64,000 nt of DNA from Malania oleifera (lineage: Eukaryota; Streptophyta; Magnoliopsida; Santalales; Ximeniaceae). The stretch spans positions 108,579,087-108,643,086 of the forward strand of contig NC_080423.1 of NCBI RefSeq assembly GCF_029873635.1, in the 5' to 3' direction. Shown here in pieces: positions 34,275 to 47,397 of this stretch. The notes below the pieces were generated by a model. The model ran no database searches, was not told the DNA's origin, and saw only the letters and a program-made list of their open reading frames with translations. The number at the start of each line of letters is the position of its first letter. Position 1 is the stretch's first letter. A program made the translations under genes and the position numbers.

Positions 34275-35395
34275 GAAAATCCGGATTTTAAGCTTCTTCA
34301 AAAAGCTAACTCTCTTCTCTCTCTCTCCCCCCCCCCTTCGGTTCCCTCTCTTTCTTTTGTTGATTTCGGGCCAAATTTTCGCCGGATCGACAATCCGAAG
34401 TCACCACGACGCTCTTGGGGAAGTTCTCTCCAAATCTGCCGGAGCGGATCGTTAGTGAAAGTAAGTTGGGAATCATCCCTAAGTTGAGTTAAGGCTTTTT
34501 AAACCAAATTTGACTTTATGGCAGTTATAGAAAATGTTGTACTTTTAAAAATACTGAACTTTAATACTGGGAGTTTTCATTTTCAGGGGTGTTGAGTTGA
34601 GAACCCTGCGGGTGTGAGGAAGATTTTCTTAGGGGTTTTTCAGGAATTAGGTAAGGGGATAAACTAAGCTAGTTCTGTTTTGAGAAAATGCATGTATATA
34701 TATATAACATCTGGTTTCAGGAAAAATAATTATATGTATTTATATGATTTATATTTGAAAAATACTGTAAAAATGATCGTATGATGAATATGTGAAAATC
34801 CGTTAGTGTGGCATGAGTATAAAATGTATGGGAAACTGTTTTCTAGGAATGTGATTATGATATAGGTTTTATGATGGAAAACCGGCGTACGGGCCGAGAT
34901 ATTTATATATATATATGATTTGCCGGCGCACGGGCCGTGCTATGTGGATGAGATTTGCCAGCATACGGGCTGTGCTATGTGATTTGCCGGCGTACGGGCC
35001 GAGCTATGTGATTTTCTGGCGTACGGGCCGAGCTATGTGATTTGCCAGCGTACGGGCTATGCTATGTGATTTGCCGGCATACGGGCCGAGCTATGATAAA
35101 ATGTGAAATACCGGCGTATAGGCCAATGATTTTTATGACACATGTATATATATATATATATACAAAATGATATAATTAATGTTATGAGATATCCATGTAT
35201 CACAGTTTCAGTATATATTATATGATATTAGAACTTGGTTGGCTTGGTTTAGGCTAGCACTTGCACGGTACCGTTGCTATGTGTCCATGGTCTTTGTGAT
35301 CATGATATTTGTGTTAACGCCGCTATACGAAGTGGTGTGAGATTGGATGGTCGATGTGGCTTTTAAGAAGTGTGTGTGATCACCCCTGGTGTACG

Positions 35396-37733
35396 TGTAA
35401 CACCCCGACCCCGGGGGGGCCTGAGATATTAACTTTTTACTACTGATTTACAGCGGAAGTAAAAATAAACTCAACTTTTATTAAACCAGAGCGCTAATTA
35501 TCCATATTACAATCATTTATTTCAAAAGAAGGAAAATTACACAAACATAAATATCTGAAACCATACTAATATTTCTAATCAATCTTTATTTTTCTAATCC
35601 CCACCCGCATGCTTGCTAAGCCTGATTCCCGACATGTCCTTCAGAGTTATCTGAAATAAAATATGATTGGGGTGAGACGACGCTCAGTAAGTAAATAAGA
35701 TTATTATTAGTGTGTGGCCAAAATGAGTTTTTAAAGAATTTCGTAAAACAATAATGAATACTATAACTTCAAGACTGCTTTTAGAATAAGCATAAATTTA
35801 AAAATTTCAGCATAAAACTTTTGTTATCAATTTCAACAGTAAATTTTTAAATCATATACTATAACTGTTAAATTAAACTTTTAACTTTAAAACTGTAAAA
35901 ATATTTAATGATAAACATACATATACTTTTCCTTATACGTTTTCCTTAGATCGTCATATAAGCACCAAAATGATCATTTTCACGTAAACTTACACTTTTC
36001 CTTCAAATCATTAGTAACTTTGTACACGTAATTAAATATGTATAAACATATATTGTAAAAACCCACCCTTAGGCCTGTTTGCCGTAAGTCATGTTTACCC
36101 CCATGACTGGGTTGTGCGGTCCGAAGACTGGACTTAGCTGGCTGGCCGACCAAACTAAATCAACGTACGTAAACTTTAAGTGAGATTTTCCTTATTAAGT
36201 CCTGGTCCGGAACCAGGTGTGCACTCAGGAGAAATCCACTAACATAAATAACCACTCTGTAAACAGTGTGGGTGCACTCTGATCCGTATAAACTTTAAGC
36301 TGCGGTACCGAGCATTTGTAACTTTGAACTTTCGTTGCCATAAGGGGTTTTAAAATCATCTTATTATAATTTATGCAATTTAAAATAATATCGTAAAAAT
36401 CTCATCTTTACTCATATTTTCATAAAAAATGCAACGTAAAAATAAACTCATGCCACACAATTTTTGTATTAAAAATATATATAATTTTATTTTTGAATAG
36501 AAAGAAATGCTGAAAATTTACCCGAGGGGATTGGAACATTTCTTAACCCAAAAATAGATGCAAGTATATTAAAGATAGAACTGGTATAATTAAATATGCG
36601 TAAAAATAAACTCATGAAAATTTTGTGGAAGTAATTAACATAATTAAAATTTACGTACAAAATAAACTCGGGTATGAATTTAAAATAAAAAGAAACTAAC
36701 ATAATCAAAATTTACTTACCTTCTTTTTTTACCGTGTGCTACGAACACAATAATTATCTTTAAGAAATGAGATCGGAAAAAGTGGGTGATTGAGAATTTA
36801 TTCAAAAATTCTCTCTCCACCACAAATTCTTTCACTCACTAATCCTTCTCTTCCTTAGAAAATTGTTGTGAAAAATGAAGGTTGAGAGCTCCCTATTTAT
36901 AGGAAAATTTTAGGGAAGAAATAGAATTTATAAAAGTGTGGGGAGATGGGTGAAATTATAATTTTTTTTTTTTAAATTAAAGAATGGGCAAGGGATGGGC
37001 AAGGTATGGGTTGAGTATGGGATGGGGATGGAGGCCATGTGGGAGTGCTTGCCACCATTCCCATTAAATAAATTTTTAATTAACTACTTACCTAATTAAT
37101 TAATCAATTAGTTAATTAATTATTTTATTATTTTATTATTTTTCTTAATCATTATTGTCACTATTATTATCATTGTTATTACTTTTAAACTATTTTTAGT
37201 ATTTATTTATTTTATTATTTATTTTTGAATAAGAATTAAATTTAAATTTTGAAAACTCATGTGGGCCCCACATGGTCTTGTGGGCCCCACACAACTTCGA
37301 GACCCGAATGAATCCTACGTAACTCGAATAACTCTTATACGATTTTATGCATCCTACATAGCTTTGAGACTCGTGTAAACCTCCATACGGTTTTAGGACT
37401 CATGTGGGCCCCACACAGTCTTGTGGGCCCCGCATATGATACATATATTATTATTATTTTATCATATATTTCTACAAATTATGTCAGTCAAAACATTATT
37501 TTATGTACTTATTTACGTATATAAACAGTGTCTACCCTGTTTATCCTATGAAATTCCATTTTGACCAGGCCGACCTCCAGGGAGCGACTGAGCCGCAATG
37601 GTCTCTGAGCACTCGCTTAGACAAGGTCTTTCTTAGGAATCAAACATGGAATCAAGGATCCTAACAGAGAAACACTTTCTTTTTTAATACTAACTATTAT
37701 TATTATTATTCATTTTTTTTTTGGGTTATTACA
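35396..37733 (-). mobile_element. Solo LTR, gypsy-like (copy F), inserted in copy E
   Basis: 2338 bp, TGTAACACCCCGACCCC...GGGTTATTACA, with target duplication GTACG (35391-35395, 37734-37738). The termini resemble the Tekay/Del-like LTR at 22121-24696, but most of the body differs. The hairpin motif in variant form lies at 35669-35692. This is the innermost level: copia fossil, then D2, then E, then F. Confidence 0.85.
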
Positions 37734-39021
37734 GTACGGACCAGGTTAGGCAGGCCCATCGGACTTACAGACTATATGTTTGACTTGGTAGTGGTCGGCC
37801 AACCATTGTTAAGTCCCGCCTTCGGGCCACACAACGTAGTCATGTGAGGGTAATACATGACAACAGCCAGCTAACCTACCAGTGATATTTTTATGTTATT
37901 ATTATGATATGAGATGAGATATGCTTATGAAATGTAGTATGTTCTGCCATGTTTTGATATACATATGTTTTCCCAGATTTGATAAACAGTACTGAATATG
38001 ATATGTATGGTATATGTAGAACACGGTATACTCATGTTGCCACACACTAGTATTAGTTTATTTCCCTTACTGAGAGGTGTCTCACCCTTTAATTTTATAA
38101 ACTTTTCAGGAGCCCCTGATAGGAGAGCGGGAAAAGCCCCGCTGACCTAGTGCTGGATATTTGCCCTCTTTGAAGGGTAAGTTTCTTTTTGTAAGGATAG
38201 TTAGATTTTGTGGGGAATGTCCCTAGGTCTGATTTTTGGGTTGTATATACTGAGATACAGTGTTTGTAGTAGCTCTGGTGTTGTAATGCATATTATAATA
38301 AGATGTATATGATTATATGCTTTCTGCTGCTTAGGCTTCTGCTATATATATTCTGATTTATCAATGGTACCTACGGGTTTAGGTGGATGGTGATCTGCTG
38401 AATTTGAATGTATAATTTGATTTTATTATTATAAAAAAAAATGTGTGGAAAATAAGCAGGTCGTGACAAAAATCATAATTTTCTGGCATCTCATATATAC
38501 ATATACATTTTAACATCATAGCAGTATTTTCCCAAACGTACATTTCATCCGTGATAAACAAATATAACATAGGCTTTTGTGAAAATAAATTTACTCATAA
38601 TTAATAATAATTGGTATGGAAAATAATTATTTTAGTTTATTCCTTTACCTGGCTATTGAGAAAACCCCTAAAATATCCTGGTCTACCCCCCGTAGGATTT
38701 CCTGATCATTACCCTGAAATTGAAAATTCTCAGTATTAAATTTCAGTATTTTCATACGTACATCATTTTCTATAACTACCATAGGAAAAAAATTAGCTTA
38801 AAAAGCCTTACCTCAACTTAGGGATGATTTCCAACTTGTTTTCACCAACGATCCGCTCCGATAGATTTGGAGAGAACTTCCCCAGGAGCGTCGTGGTGAC
38901 TTCAAAACATCAAACAGGCGTAAATCTAGCTCAAAATCAATGAAAGAGAGAGAGAGAGGGCCAAAGGGGAGAGAGAAAGGAAAGAGTTTTCTTCTTAATG
39001 AAGTTAAAAATTGGATTTTTC

Positions 39022-39252
39022 ATATTTATAGAACCGAATTCGTCGACGAGTCACGTCATTCATCGACGAATCCTTCATTAATTTCGTCAACGAAATTCAG
39101 TCCTTTGTCGATGAAATTAAGTCGGTTCAAACCTTTCTCGGTATTTCTTCTTTGACGAAATTCAGTCTTCGTCGACGAATCCCCTGTATTCGTCAACGAA
39201 GCCCTGATGATTCCCTTTCTTTTATCCTTCCAAAGTGCAATGTCGTTGACGA
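39022..39252 (-). promoter_or_regulatory. Palindrome array plus TATA box in solo LTR D2
   Basis: About nine TTCGTCGACGAA-like words, then (sense minus) a TATA box at 39022-39031. Same order as copy D1. Confidence 0.6.
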
Positions 39253-39334
39253 ACGTGAACTTCCTCCTTCTGTTACTGTTTTCATTTTCCTTCCCCTTTA
39301 TTATTTAAATTCCATTTTTATTCGGGTTGTCACA

Positions 39335-39985
39335 ATCTTGGTTTGCTAATTTGCTTGAACAAAACTGACGAGGGATTAGTGTTATCTCAGGGTGGTCTTG
39401 TAGACAGGGCTACAAGGAGATTGGTGTTATCTGAAGATCGCTTTGTGGATAGAGCTATAGAGGAATTGGTATCATCTCAGGGTGGCTTTATGGACGGAAC
39501 TGCAGGGAAACTTTTGTTTGCTATCTTAGGGAAGTTTTGTGGAGAATCTAGATGGAATGTCTACCGCTCGGTACCCAATTAAGGATAGGCTATGATGTTC
39601 AGGATATGTCAAAGGTCCCCCATGATTGTACAATGGAGTGTTTTAGCAGACATCAAAGTGGACTATCAGTTGTTAGTTTTATTGAAGACTATGCATGGGA
39701 CTTTGGTAATGTAAGGCTTGCAACAACTTTTGTATTTACTGTTGGGATGGTCTTATTGGAAGCCTAGGGTGAAGTCTTCGGGTGTTGTATCTATAACTAT
39801 AGTGGGGTTAATGGTAGAAGTTGAAGCTGCCATTGACAAGTTCAAGCGGCGTTGCTTAGACTTAGTGCATGTCTCCAAGTGCTAGAAGGGAGACGGTCCC
39901 AACCGAACGTTCAGAGTTCAAGGTGGAGCAGTTAGATATGTTTTTCGGGTTCTCCTAAAGGGCATATAATCATCAAGGTGGAGAT
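39335..39985 (+). mobile_element. Copia internal remnant: RNase H to polypurine tract
   Basis: Degenerate similarity to the copia RNase H region (a TTFVFTVG-like stretch near 39725, then a region like the conserved terminal segment). It ends in AAGGTGGAGAT before the 3' LTR. It is a broken part of the 12219-40527 element. Confidence 0.65.
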
Positions 39986-40527
39986 TGTTGTTTATGGTGT
40001 GACTCTTATACTTCGAGAGTTTATAAACAAAGGGAAAATCATATGGATGTGGTCTTGGTGCAAGGCAGCAGCAAAGACTTGTCAACGAGTGGACATAATC
40101 GTCGACGAGTGGCCTTCTTTGGCTCGTCAATGAGTGCCCTATTCTCGTTGACAAGTGGTCGCTGGGTTACGAGAAAGAATTTAAATTTTGAATTTGAATG
40201 TTGGAGTGGTTGGGTATTCGGAGGGAAACCTCCGAGGGGTGGTTATATATGTCATTCTGGGCATATTTCAGCATATAAGAGAGTAAGAGAGGGTGATAAA
40301 AGGAGAGAAGATCATTATATTGTGAGACTTTAATTTTCATAGTGAATCTCTTGCCGGTTGCTCCCGTGGATGTAGGCTTTGCCGAACCACAGAATTCCTG
40401 GTATCGTTGCACTTATCTTTATTCTCTTTATCTTGCTATGGTTGTGAAATGTTTTCTGTTTATCACCATTTTGTTTGTTGTAAGTATGTATGTGTAATCC
40501 TTTATACAATGTTCATTCCGCTGCGCA
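39986..40527 (+). repeat. 3' LTR of the large copia fossil
   Basis: 542 bp, the partner of 12219-12742, with the same terminal words and a slightly richer set of CGTCGACGAG/TCGTCAACGAG words at about 40079-40165. TATA-like GCATATAAGAG lies near 40271. Confidence 0.85.
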
Positions 40528-40917
40528 TTGTTGGGAGAGGCCGTCCTTATTTTTCACAACATTTCACTTCTTTACTATGCTTATTTTTCCTTTTAGAAGA
40601 AGATATTTTTTTTTATTTAATAAAAGATAAAACAAATATATAATTTCTTAATAAATTCTAGTCACATATCATCCTTAATATTTTGTCCATTTTAAAAATA
40701 ATGTAGACCAAAAAAGAGTTTATTCGTTCGAATAAATTATTATTCAAAGGTTTGTTGCTACAATAAAAATTCAATTATATTAACATTAGTGTGAGGGACC
40801 TCTCTAGCACATATGTAAATTACTACGTAAATAAATTAGAAGGAAGGTGGCAAAGAAAGAAATAGGGCAAATGCCCTAACTCTATATCTTGAGGGGTCTA
40901 ATTTTTTTAGGATCCTT

Positions 40918-41213
40918 TAGGTTTCGTTTGGATTAAGGATTTTAGTTGGAAAAAGAAAAGAAAAAAAAATGAACTCATTTATCACTACATTTTCTCTTTA
41001 CACCAAACACTATTAAAAATAAAAATTTGTTCTAATCTTGTTAATAATTGAGAAAATCAAATGTTAATGATGCATAGAATCAAAATTTTATTAATTGATT
41101 TGGAATAATTTTTTATTTTTTCCTCCTCACTTTCCTTGATAAACAAACAAAAAATGCGGATTTTTCATATTTTCCTTTCTCTTTTCTGATATTTTCTAAG
41201 TTCCAAATAGAGG
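40918..41213. repeat. MITE-like repeat, copy 1
   Basis: About 295 bp, similar along its length to 44106-44402 in the same orientation. Shared words: TTTGTTTGGATTA-like start, TTAATGATG, TTTTCCTTGATAA and a TTCCAAATAGAG-like end. Non-coding and AT-rich. The family is not assigned. Confidence 0.5.
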
Positions 41214-44105
41214 GTTAGGGGGACACCATGGAAGTGTGGTCACCTTTGCTTGGGTAGTGGTCTCCTCTCCTCACCACTCCTTTTTTTGGGTGCAATGGAA
41301 TAGAAAAAAAGATAAAAACAATTAAAACAATGAAATAAACTAATAGTTAACTCTCGAAATATTTACAAAAAAAAGATCAAAGTAATTTTGGAGGATGTGA
41401 TGACTATATAAGAACATTAGAGATTTGCGAGAGTAAATTTTCATGATTCCACATCGAGAATGTATGAAAAATATATTAAAGTCTCAACCTTCTAAGGCTT
41501 TTGAGACAAGTACAAAACATATGGTAATAATAGATAACATATTTCTATAAATTGTAATTAGCAAGGATTGACATTTGTATATTATAACTATGTCAATAAT
41601 TCAAATGTTATTTCCTATATGCAAGTGTTATTTTCACAGAATACCTATTGAATTTTTATTGAACTGATTAATCGTAAAATCAATCTGACCCAATGGTTGA
41701 TGTATCCTATTAAAAAATATTTGCTTGATCAAAAAAGTACTTTTAAAAGAAACATTCTAATTCTTAAAGTTCGAGACTTTTATATTAGACATGTCGAATT
41801 CTAATCTTGGAAAGGAATCAAAAGGCACACGATAAGAGTGAGAAATTAATTTTTGCTTTTGTACCAAAAGGGCCAAAGGGCCTCCCATGAACAAGGGAAA
41901 AACACCCAAGAAGTTATTTTTGGTGACCCAAGAAGTAAGAACTCTAGAAGGGGGGAAAATTTAAAAAGGAATTCATTAAACTATGTCAAGTGGTGTTATA
42001 GAAATGATAGAATGTATTAGTGGTGTAGATCAAAGAAAAGATTTGATGTATGTGGTGGATAGCTTATTAGACTTTGGATAATGTTTTTTAGTCTCATTAG
42101 ACTTGGATAATATATGTATATTAGTCAAAAACATAATATTAAGAGGCACTGAAATTAATATGAGTGTGTCAACTTAAGTTGATATCGATATTTGAATTAT
42201 TTAAAGGTGCCATTGGAGGGTATTCTTAGTGGGTCACATTTAGTGGAGATTTACAAAAAAAAAAAAAAAAATCACTATTGAATTTTTTTGTAGAATAAAA
42301 AAAAAATTTAATTTAATAAACATATGTGTGAAATTATCGTGATAATTCGACATACAAAATATACATTTAATGTTTAGATGGTTAATATTCTATTTCAGAA
42401 TTTGTAAAGAGAAAGATTTTGTTAACACGTAAGTGTTGTTTATATCTAAAAATATCTAAACACCAATATGAATAGTGAATTTAGACTCATAGTAGTCAAC
42501 ACTCTAAATGCACGAGTTTTGAATACAACAATTAAACACTGATCCAGATTTCTAGTCCTTTTAATTTACGTCTTTCAGCAACTCCTCGATCCATATATTT
42601 TACACAACATATAGAGATTCTCTTGCTAGCTCATCAGTTCTTAGTTTTCTATTGTGTTAAGAGAAGTCGTTATATGCTTTTGATGTATTTAATTTGTTTG
42701 TTTTTAAATTTTTTAATATTTAAAATTTCTTTCTAGATTTATCTTGAGTTGTGGCTTATATTAAAGCCCTTTTGTCTTTTGTATAAAAGTACCATAATAA
42801 GAAAGATCCAGTTGTTCTGGTGCTGAGATATGACACTTAGCGATATGGTATGATATTTTGAGTCAGAGCAATAGTGTTATTATATCTTTATGTGATATTT
42901 GGAAATTTTTGTATGGAAGTTGTATATATATTTGTAATCGAGAGCTGAATTCATAAGGTGATTTTCATTGACATTATAACAGAGATTTCGCAAACACTGT
43001 AATTGTAAATTTAGCGTATGAAGAATAATCTTAATTTTTGAATCTTTACTTCCTTTTTTTTTTCAACCATTGATTGCTTTACACAAGCAAAAATAAAAAA
43101 AAATAAAAATTAATAAAGGGTCTATCATAAAGTTCTATAAATTCCCTAACTCAAAAGCAAATAGATTCCGACTGCTCAAATAATGTTCCTTTAAAAATTA
43201 TATTTTTTGGGTTCTTTCCTTGACAAAATCAAATTCTTTTTTATATGAAAAAATAATTAATGCAGATAAATCTACTTGACTCAATTTTAGAGGTCAATTC
43301 TAAGAAATATGATCGAGTAAGGACTTATTAGTTTTTAAATTCAACGTGTCACACAAAATCATTTACAAGAGTTATATTTATATGAGTATTGGTTCGTACA
43401 TATGCGGGCACCTATTTATAATTTTTTATATCAAGTTCATGTAGCCCTCTTCATTACCTTCGATTATTTTTTTTCTGAGACGTGACGAATTACAAATACT
43501 TCTAAAAACTATATTACAATCTTAGTCTTACCTTTACCTTCAACCCACAACTTTTATCATTTTCATACCAGGGCAGGCAAATAATTGAAGGGCCTAAGTC
43601 CAAATCTCTCTCTTTCTCAAATCTCAGTAGCTGGTTTTGTTCATGAAAATTGAAATCAAAGAAGATGAAAAATGACATTCTCACAAATCACATGGCAAAA
43701 GTTTTTTTTCGTGCATATACTGATAATTGCTTGACTTCGAAAATTGAAACAAGGAATGTTTGTGGGTGATCTTCCATTTTAAATTTATGTGCCAAAAGTT
43801 TTTGTGTCACCATCAAAACTTTATTGGGGAGAAGAATAGCCTTTGGAAATGGAATTGGGAGCACCAATCTGCAATAATAATAATTTACTATTGCTCAAAG
43901 CCCATTTCATCTTCACGCTATTGGTTAACCATGGACTAAGACAGAAGCCAGTGAGGCTTCACCAATGGCATTGGGTTGACTAAATAATAATAATAATAAT
44001 AATAATATAAAAGTGTTGTTTTGGGAGAATTAATGGTTTCCCTATTAAATGTTTTTGTAATTTCATTTGAATTTATTTTAATTTTTTTTGGGTAGGAGCA
44101 AAATT

Positions 44106-44402
44106 ATTAAGGGTTTGTTTCGATTAAAAATTTTATTTGGAGAAAGGAAAAAAATAAAAGTTAGAAGGAAACTAATTTTCCTTTCCTATTAAACATTATC
44201 AAAAATGAAAGTTTACTTTAATATGAATACAAATTAAAAAAGTAAATATTAATGATGTGTATAATCAATATTTTGTTTATAAATTTGGTATGTTTTTATT
44301 TTCTTTCTTATTTTTCTTGATAACAAAATATGAAAATATGGATTGTTTAATATTTTCCTATCATTTTTCTAATATTTTTTGAGTTTCAAATAGAGTTTAA
44401 AG
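44106..44402. repeat. MITE-like repeat, copy 2
   Basis: Diverged copy of 40918-41213 with the same order of blocks. Both start GGTTT(C/G)GTTT-like and end ...CAAATAGAG. Confidence 0.5.
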
Positions 44403-47397
44403 GAGGAAATAAGTAAAAACAAGGGTAAGACGAAAGGAGAAAGAAATATTATGTAAATAAGTCACGATGGGAAAAATAAAAGAAAAAAGAAAAAAGAAAA
44501 TTGAAGAAGGTTGGAAAATGCGAAACCAATAGATTATTAGAAAGGAATATCGTTTACGATAACATTAAAATGGAAAAGAGAGAAGATATAAGTTCTGAAA
44601 GATACTTCCTAATTGTTGAACAATAAATATTTATAATAAAAGGGACTAAAGTTATACTTTTAATTTTTTTAATAATAACTAATCATTTTATTAACCGTAA
44701 CTCGACATAAAAATACCTACTAATTTTTTGCATGTTAGGACTCATTACACTAATGTTTATTTGGTTAAAAAATCATCGAATATATAAGGCTGCTAAGTTA
44801 ATCTTAAATTATATGTAATTTCTTTTTGTTATTCTTTAAAAATAAAATTTATCAAATAATTATAGTAGAGGGCATGTTGAATTAATTTTTAAATTTTTAT
44901 CAACTATAAATATTTTTTTAATACTTTGCTCTTACATTAATTGATATTTTACATTGTCCTTTTTTTCAATTAGAAAATGACCCCTTTTTATTAATATAAA
45001 AAGCATTATGAAAAAAAATAGTGTCTCCATTATCTTATTATAAATGTTCTTTCACACGCCAATTTAGGCTTCTAAATCAAGATAAAAAATTTATAAACAA
45101 AAATTTATATTATCATGAATGTTTTTAAATCATTTATCAAATTCATTTATATGGATAAATTTAAACGCATTAAGTTAATTTATTTTTCTAAACATCAAAT
45201 TAACTATCATTAAAGAACGTTTGAAATAATTGATTAATTTGTAAATTACCGAATAGTTATTTAACACAAAAACTATTCCTCTGAATGTATAAAAAATATC
45301 AATTAATATTTCAAGAATTTTTCTTTTTAAAAATATCAATTAATATATACAAACTATCAATTTTTTAAAAAATTGTGTACAATTTATTAAAAACTCATGA
45401 GTTTTTAATTTAAAAAAAAGTAAAAAGTACAACAATTATAATAAATAATCCGACTTTAATTGGATAAATGGGTTTAAAGAGATTTGTGATGCCATAACAA
45501 AATTATCCAAAAAAACATTTTATAAATATTGACATTAATATGATAGCTCGACGTATTGAATTTCTTGGCATTGAATTAAAGTTTGTGATTTAAATTGTAA
45601 ACTAAAAAGAAAAGTTAATAAAATTTATGATCTTAACCCTTGCAAATATGGCATTTACTGTCAATTTCAAACTTTAAAATGTCAAAAAGATTTTTTATTC
45701 ATCTCTATTTACAAAAATTTTAAATAGGGTTTTTCCACATAGAGAAATGAATATTAATGCTTTATCACTTTATTAAATTTGAAATCGTTGCAATAAAACA
45801 TTGTGTTACCACTGCAATATCATTTTCCTACCCAAAAAAATAAAATTATAAATGAAAAACCTACCATACAATAGAAGAGCATTATTTTCTTCTCAAGAAG
45901 GAAACCCATTTTATAATTCATTTTATACCTTAGAAATTCACCCTTGGAAAAGGAAGAAAAAACTTGAGAAATAAATAAGCAAAAAGCATTATAGAGTTAT
46001 TGTGCATAATAAGCAAAAGCAATATATGAAAGTGATTGTGCATGCAATGGTTTGGAAACTATTAAAGCAAAATCAACACAAATTAATGAACAACCAGCTA
46101 TTCCATGTGACTTGATGATGATAGTACTCGTGAAGCAAAAAAGAGGCTCAAGCGTTAAAAACTTTGTTGCTACTCATGCAGAAACTGCATGCAAAAAAGC
46201 ACAACCTAATACGTTACTGGAAGGATGCTCAGATCACTTTAAAAACTTTTACACACAAAATCATGCAGATTTTCTGCCACATTCTAGGGAAACAAACAAA
46301 CAAACTCCACCCACTGAAAAATCTCATGTAGCACTGGAAGATACCAGTTGCTTGCTTCCTTCATTTCAGGAACCATGCAGGCAAGCTTTAAAATCTGGAA
46401 AAATTTATCATGCAGACAAGTTTCCATCCACGGAACAGTTCCAGCATAACCATATGGGGCAGAAATGGATATATCATTGACGAATGAGTTTGGAAAGGAA
46501 TAAAATGAAAATTTGAATGGAAAGGACTCCATTCTATTCCTAAGTACCAAATTTGCAGTGAATTCCAATTTTTGTTCCTGCCTTCTATAATCTGACAACC
46601 ATACCAGGCAAGTTGTACAACTATAGAAAATTTACGAGAGTTGGATTTTTCACACCACAACAGCACGTTTACTCATAACCCTTCAAAAAAAAGTAAACAG
46701 GGCATGAACTAGTACATGCATGCATCCAAATGCTTTAAAAAGGAAACAATATGTATATAAGCTGAAATTTCTTCCCAAAGTTTAATGTAATATGACTGAA
46801 CAAGAAATCAAGAGCAAAGCAGGGTGAAGCATATCCCAAACATGCATTCCCAAGGTAAATAAATTTGGCTATTTTGTGCCAAGGGTCCTTTTGCAAGCTT
46901 TAGGAAATGTAAAAGGAAATGAGAAAGTCAAAAAAAGCCAATGGAGGACAGAAGTTGATCATGAGTTTTAGCCTAATGGAGATAGAGCAGTTAAGCCCCA
47001 TGGAAACACCATGTAAGCCATGCAAGATCACCTTCCAAGTTGTCTTCAGGTTGCCGATACAGAGACTTCACTGGCATCCCAAGAACTCCTGTGAGAACTA
47101 CAATGGTCTCGACACCCAGCACTATACAGAACAAAATGAAGATGGCTGGATCAGATTCAGTATCATCACACAAAATGAGTTCTTCAATTATAAGAAAACG
47201 CGAGCAAATAAGAGACGACTTGGGAGTCTTACGACTTCTTAGGTCAAACAGGTCATCATGTGTTTCCAAATTTTCCTACTCTTTTTCTCTGATTCCTCTA
47301 AGCAGTCAAACAGAAAACAGCTGCAAAATAAATTTCTTCCATATGAGTCAATCTCATAAGGTCCTCAAAAAGAAAGATCTGGAATTACACTCAGAAG

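Larger units (their letters stand above)
33996..38468 (+). mobile_element. Solo LTR, family D-like (copy E), interrupted, inserted in D2
   Basis: TGTAACGACTCG...GTCGTGACA with target duplication AAAAT (33991-33995, 38469-38473). About 2.13 kb without the nested LTR 35396-37733. It lies opposite to the D2 copy it landed in. Sense features in order: palindrome array (34081-34255), TATA (34265-34274), CT-rich leader, AGGTAAGGGGA (34649-34659), a 29-bp minisatellite of GCCGGCGTACGGGCCG-like units (about 34880-35110) and the hairpin motif (38064-38088). Confidence 0.85.
32740..39334 (-). mobile_element. Solo LTR, family D (copy D2), interrupted
   Basis: TGTAATGACC...GTTGTCACA with target duplication ATCTT (32735-32739, 39335-39339) in the copia fossil. 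It is about 2.12 kb without the nested LTR 33996-38468. It is the same family and orientation as 15153-17361, including a minisatellite of CGGCCTCGTGCCG-like units (about 33625-33800), the hairpin motif (33086-33109), TATA (39022-39031) and the palindrome array (39036-39252). Confidence 0.85.
12219..40527 (+). mobile_element. Old Ty1/copia retrotransposon spread over 28.3 kb by nested insertions
   Basis: Matching LTRs lie at 12219-12742 and 39986-40527 (both start TGTTGTTTATGG and end ...GCGCA). A copia polypurine tract, AAGGTGGAGAT, sits just before the right LTR, so the element points right. Remnants of gag, protease/pre-integrase, integrase, reverse transcriptase and RNase H occur in the expected copia order in four separate pieces. 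The LTRs differ at about one site in eleven over the first 100 bp by eye, so the insertion is old. It is heavily broken, with many breaks and much of the internal region gone. Three independent insertions (13556-24696, 24959-32109, 32740-39334) split it, each with its own 5-bp target duplication. No target duplication of the copia element itself was found. Confidence 0.85.
40528..46800. other. AT-rich spacer with a MITE-like pair
   Basis: No gene recognised in 6.3 kb. It contains the MITE-like copies at about 40918-41213 and 44106-44402, a small transposon-like fragment with CCACATCGAGAATGTATG near 41440, an AAT microsatellite near 43985-44005 and long A/T tracts. A frame at about 46052-46480 lacks an ATG at its start and has no domain similarity. 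Confidence 0.55.

Noticed and set aside
46052-46480. 142-residue plus-strand frame
   Set aside because: Its first codon is TTG, it shows no family similarity, and an equally long frame exists on the opposite strand.
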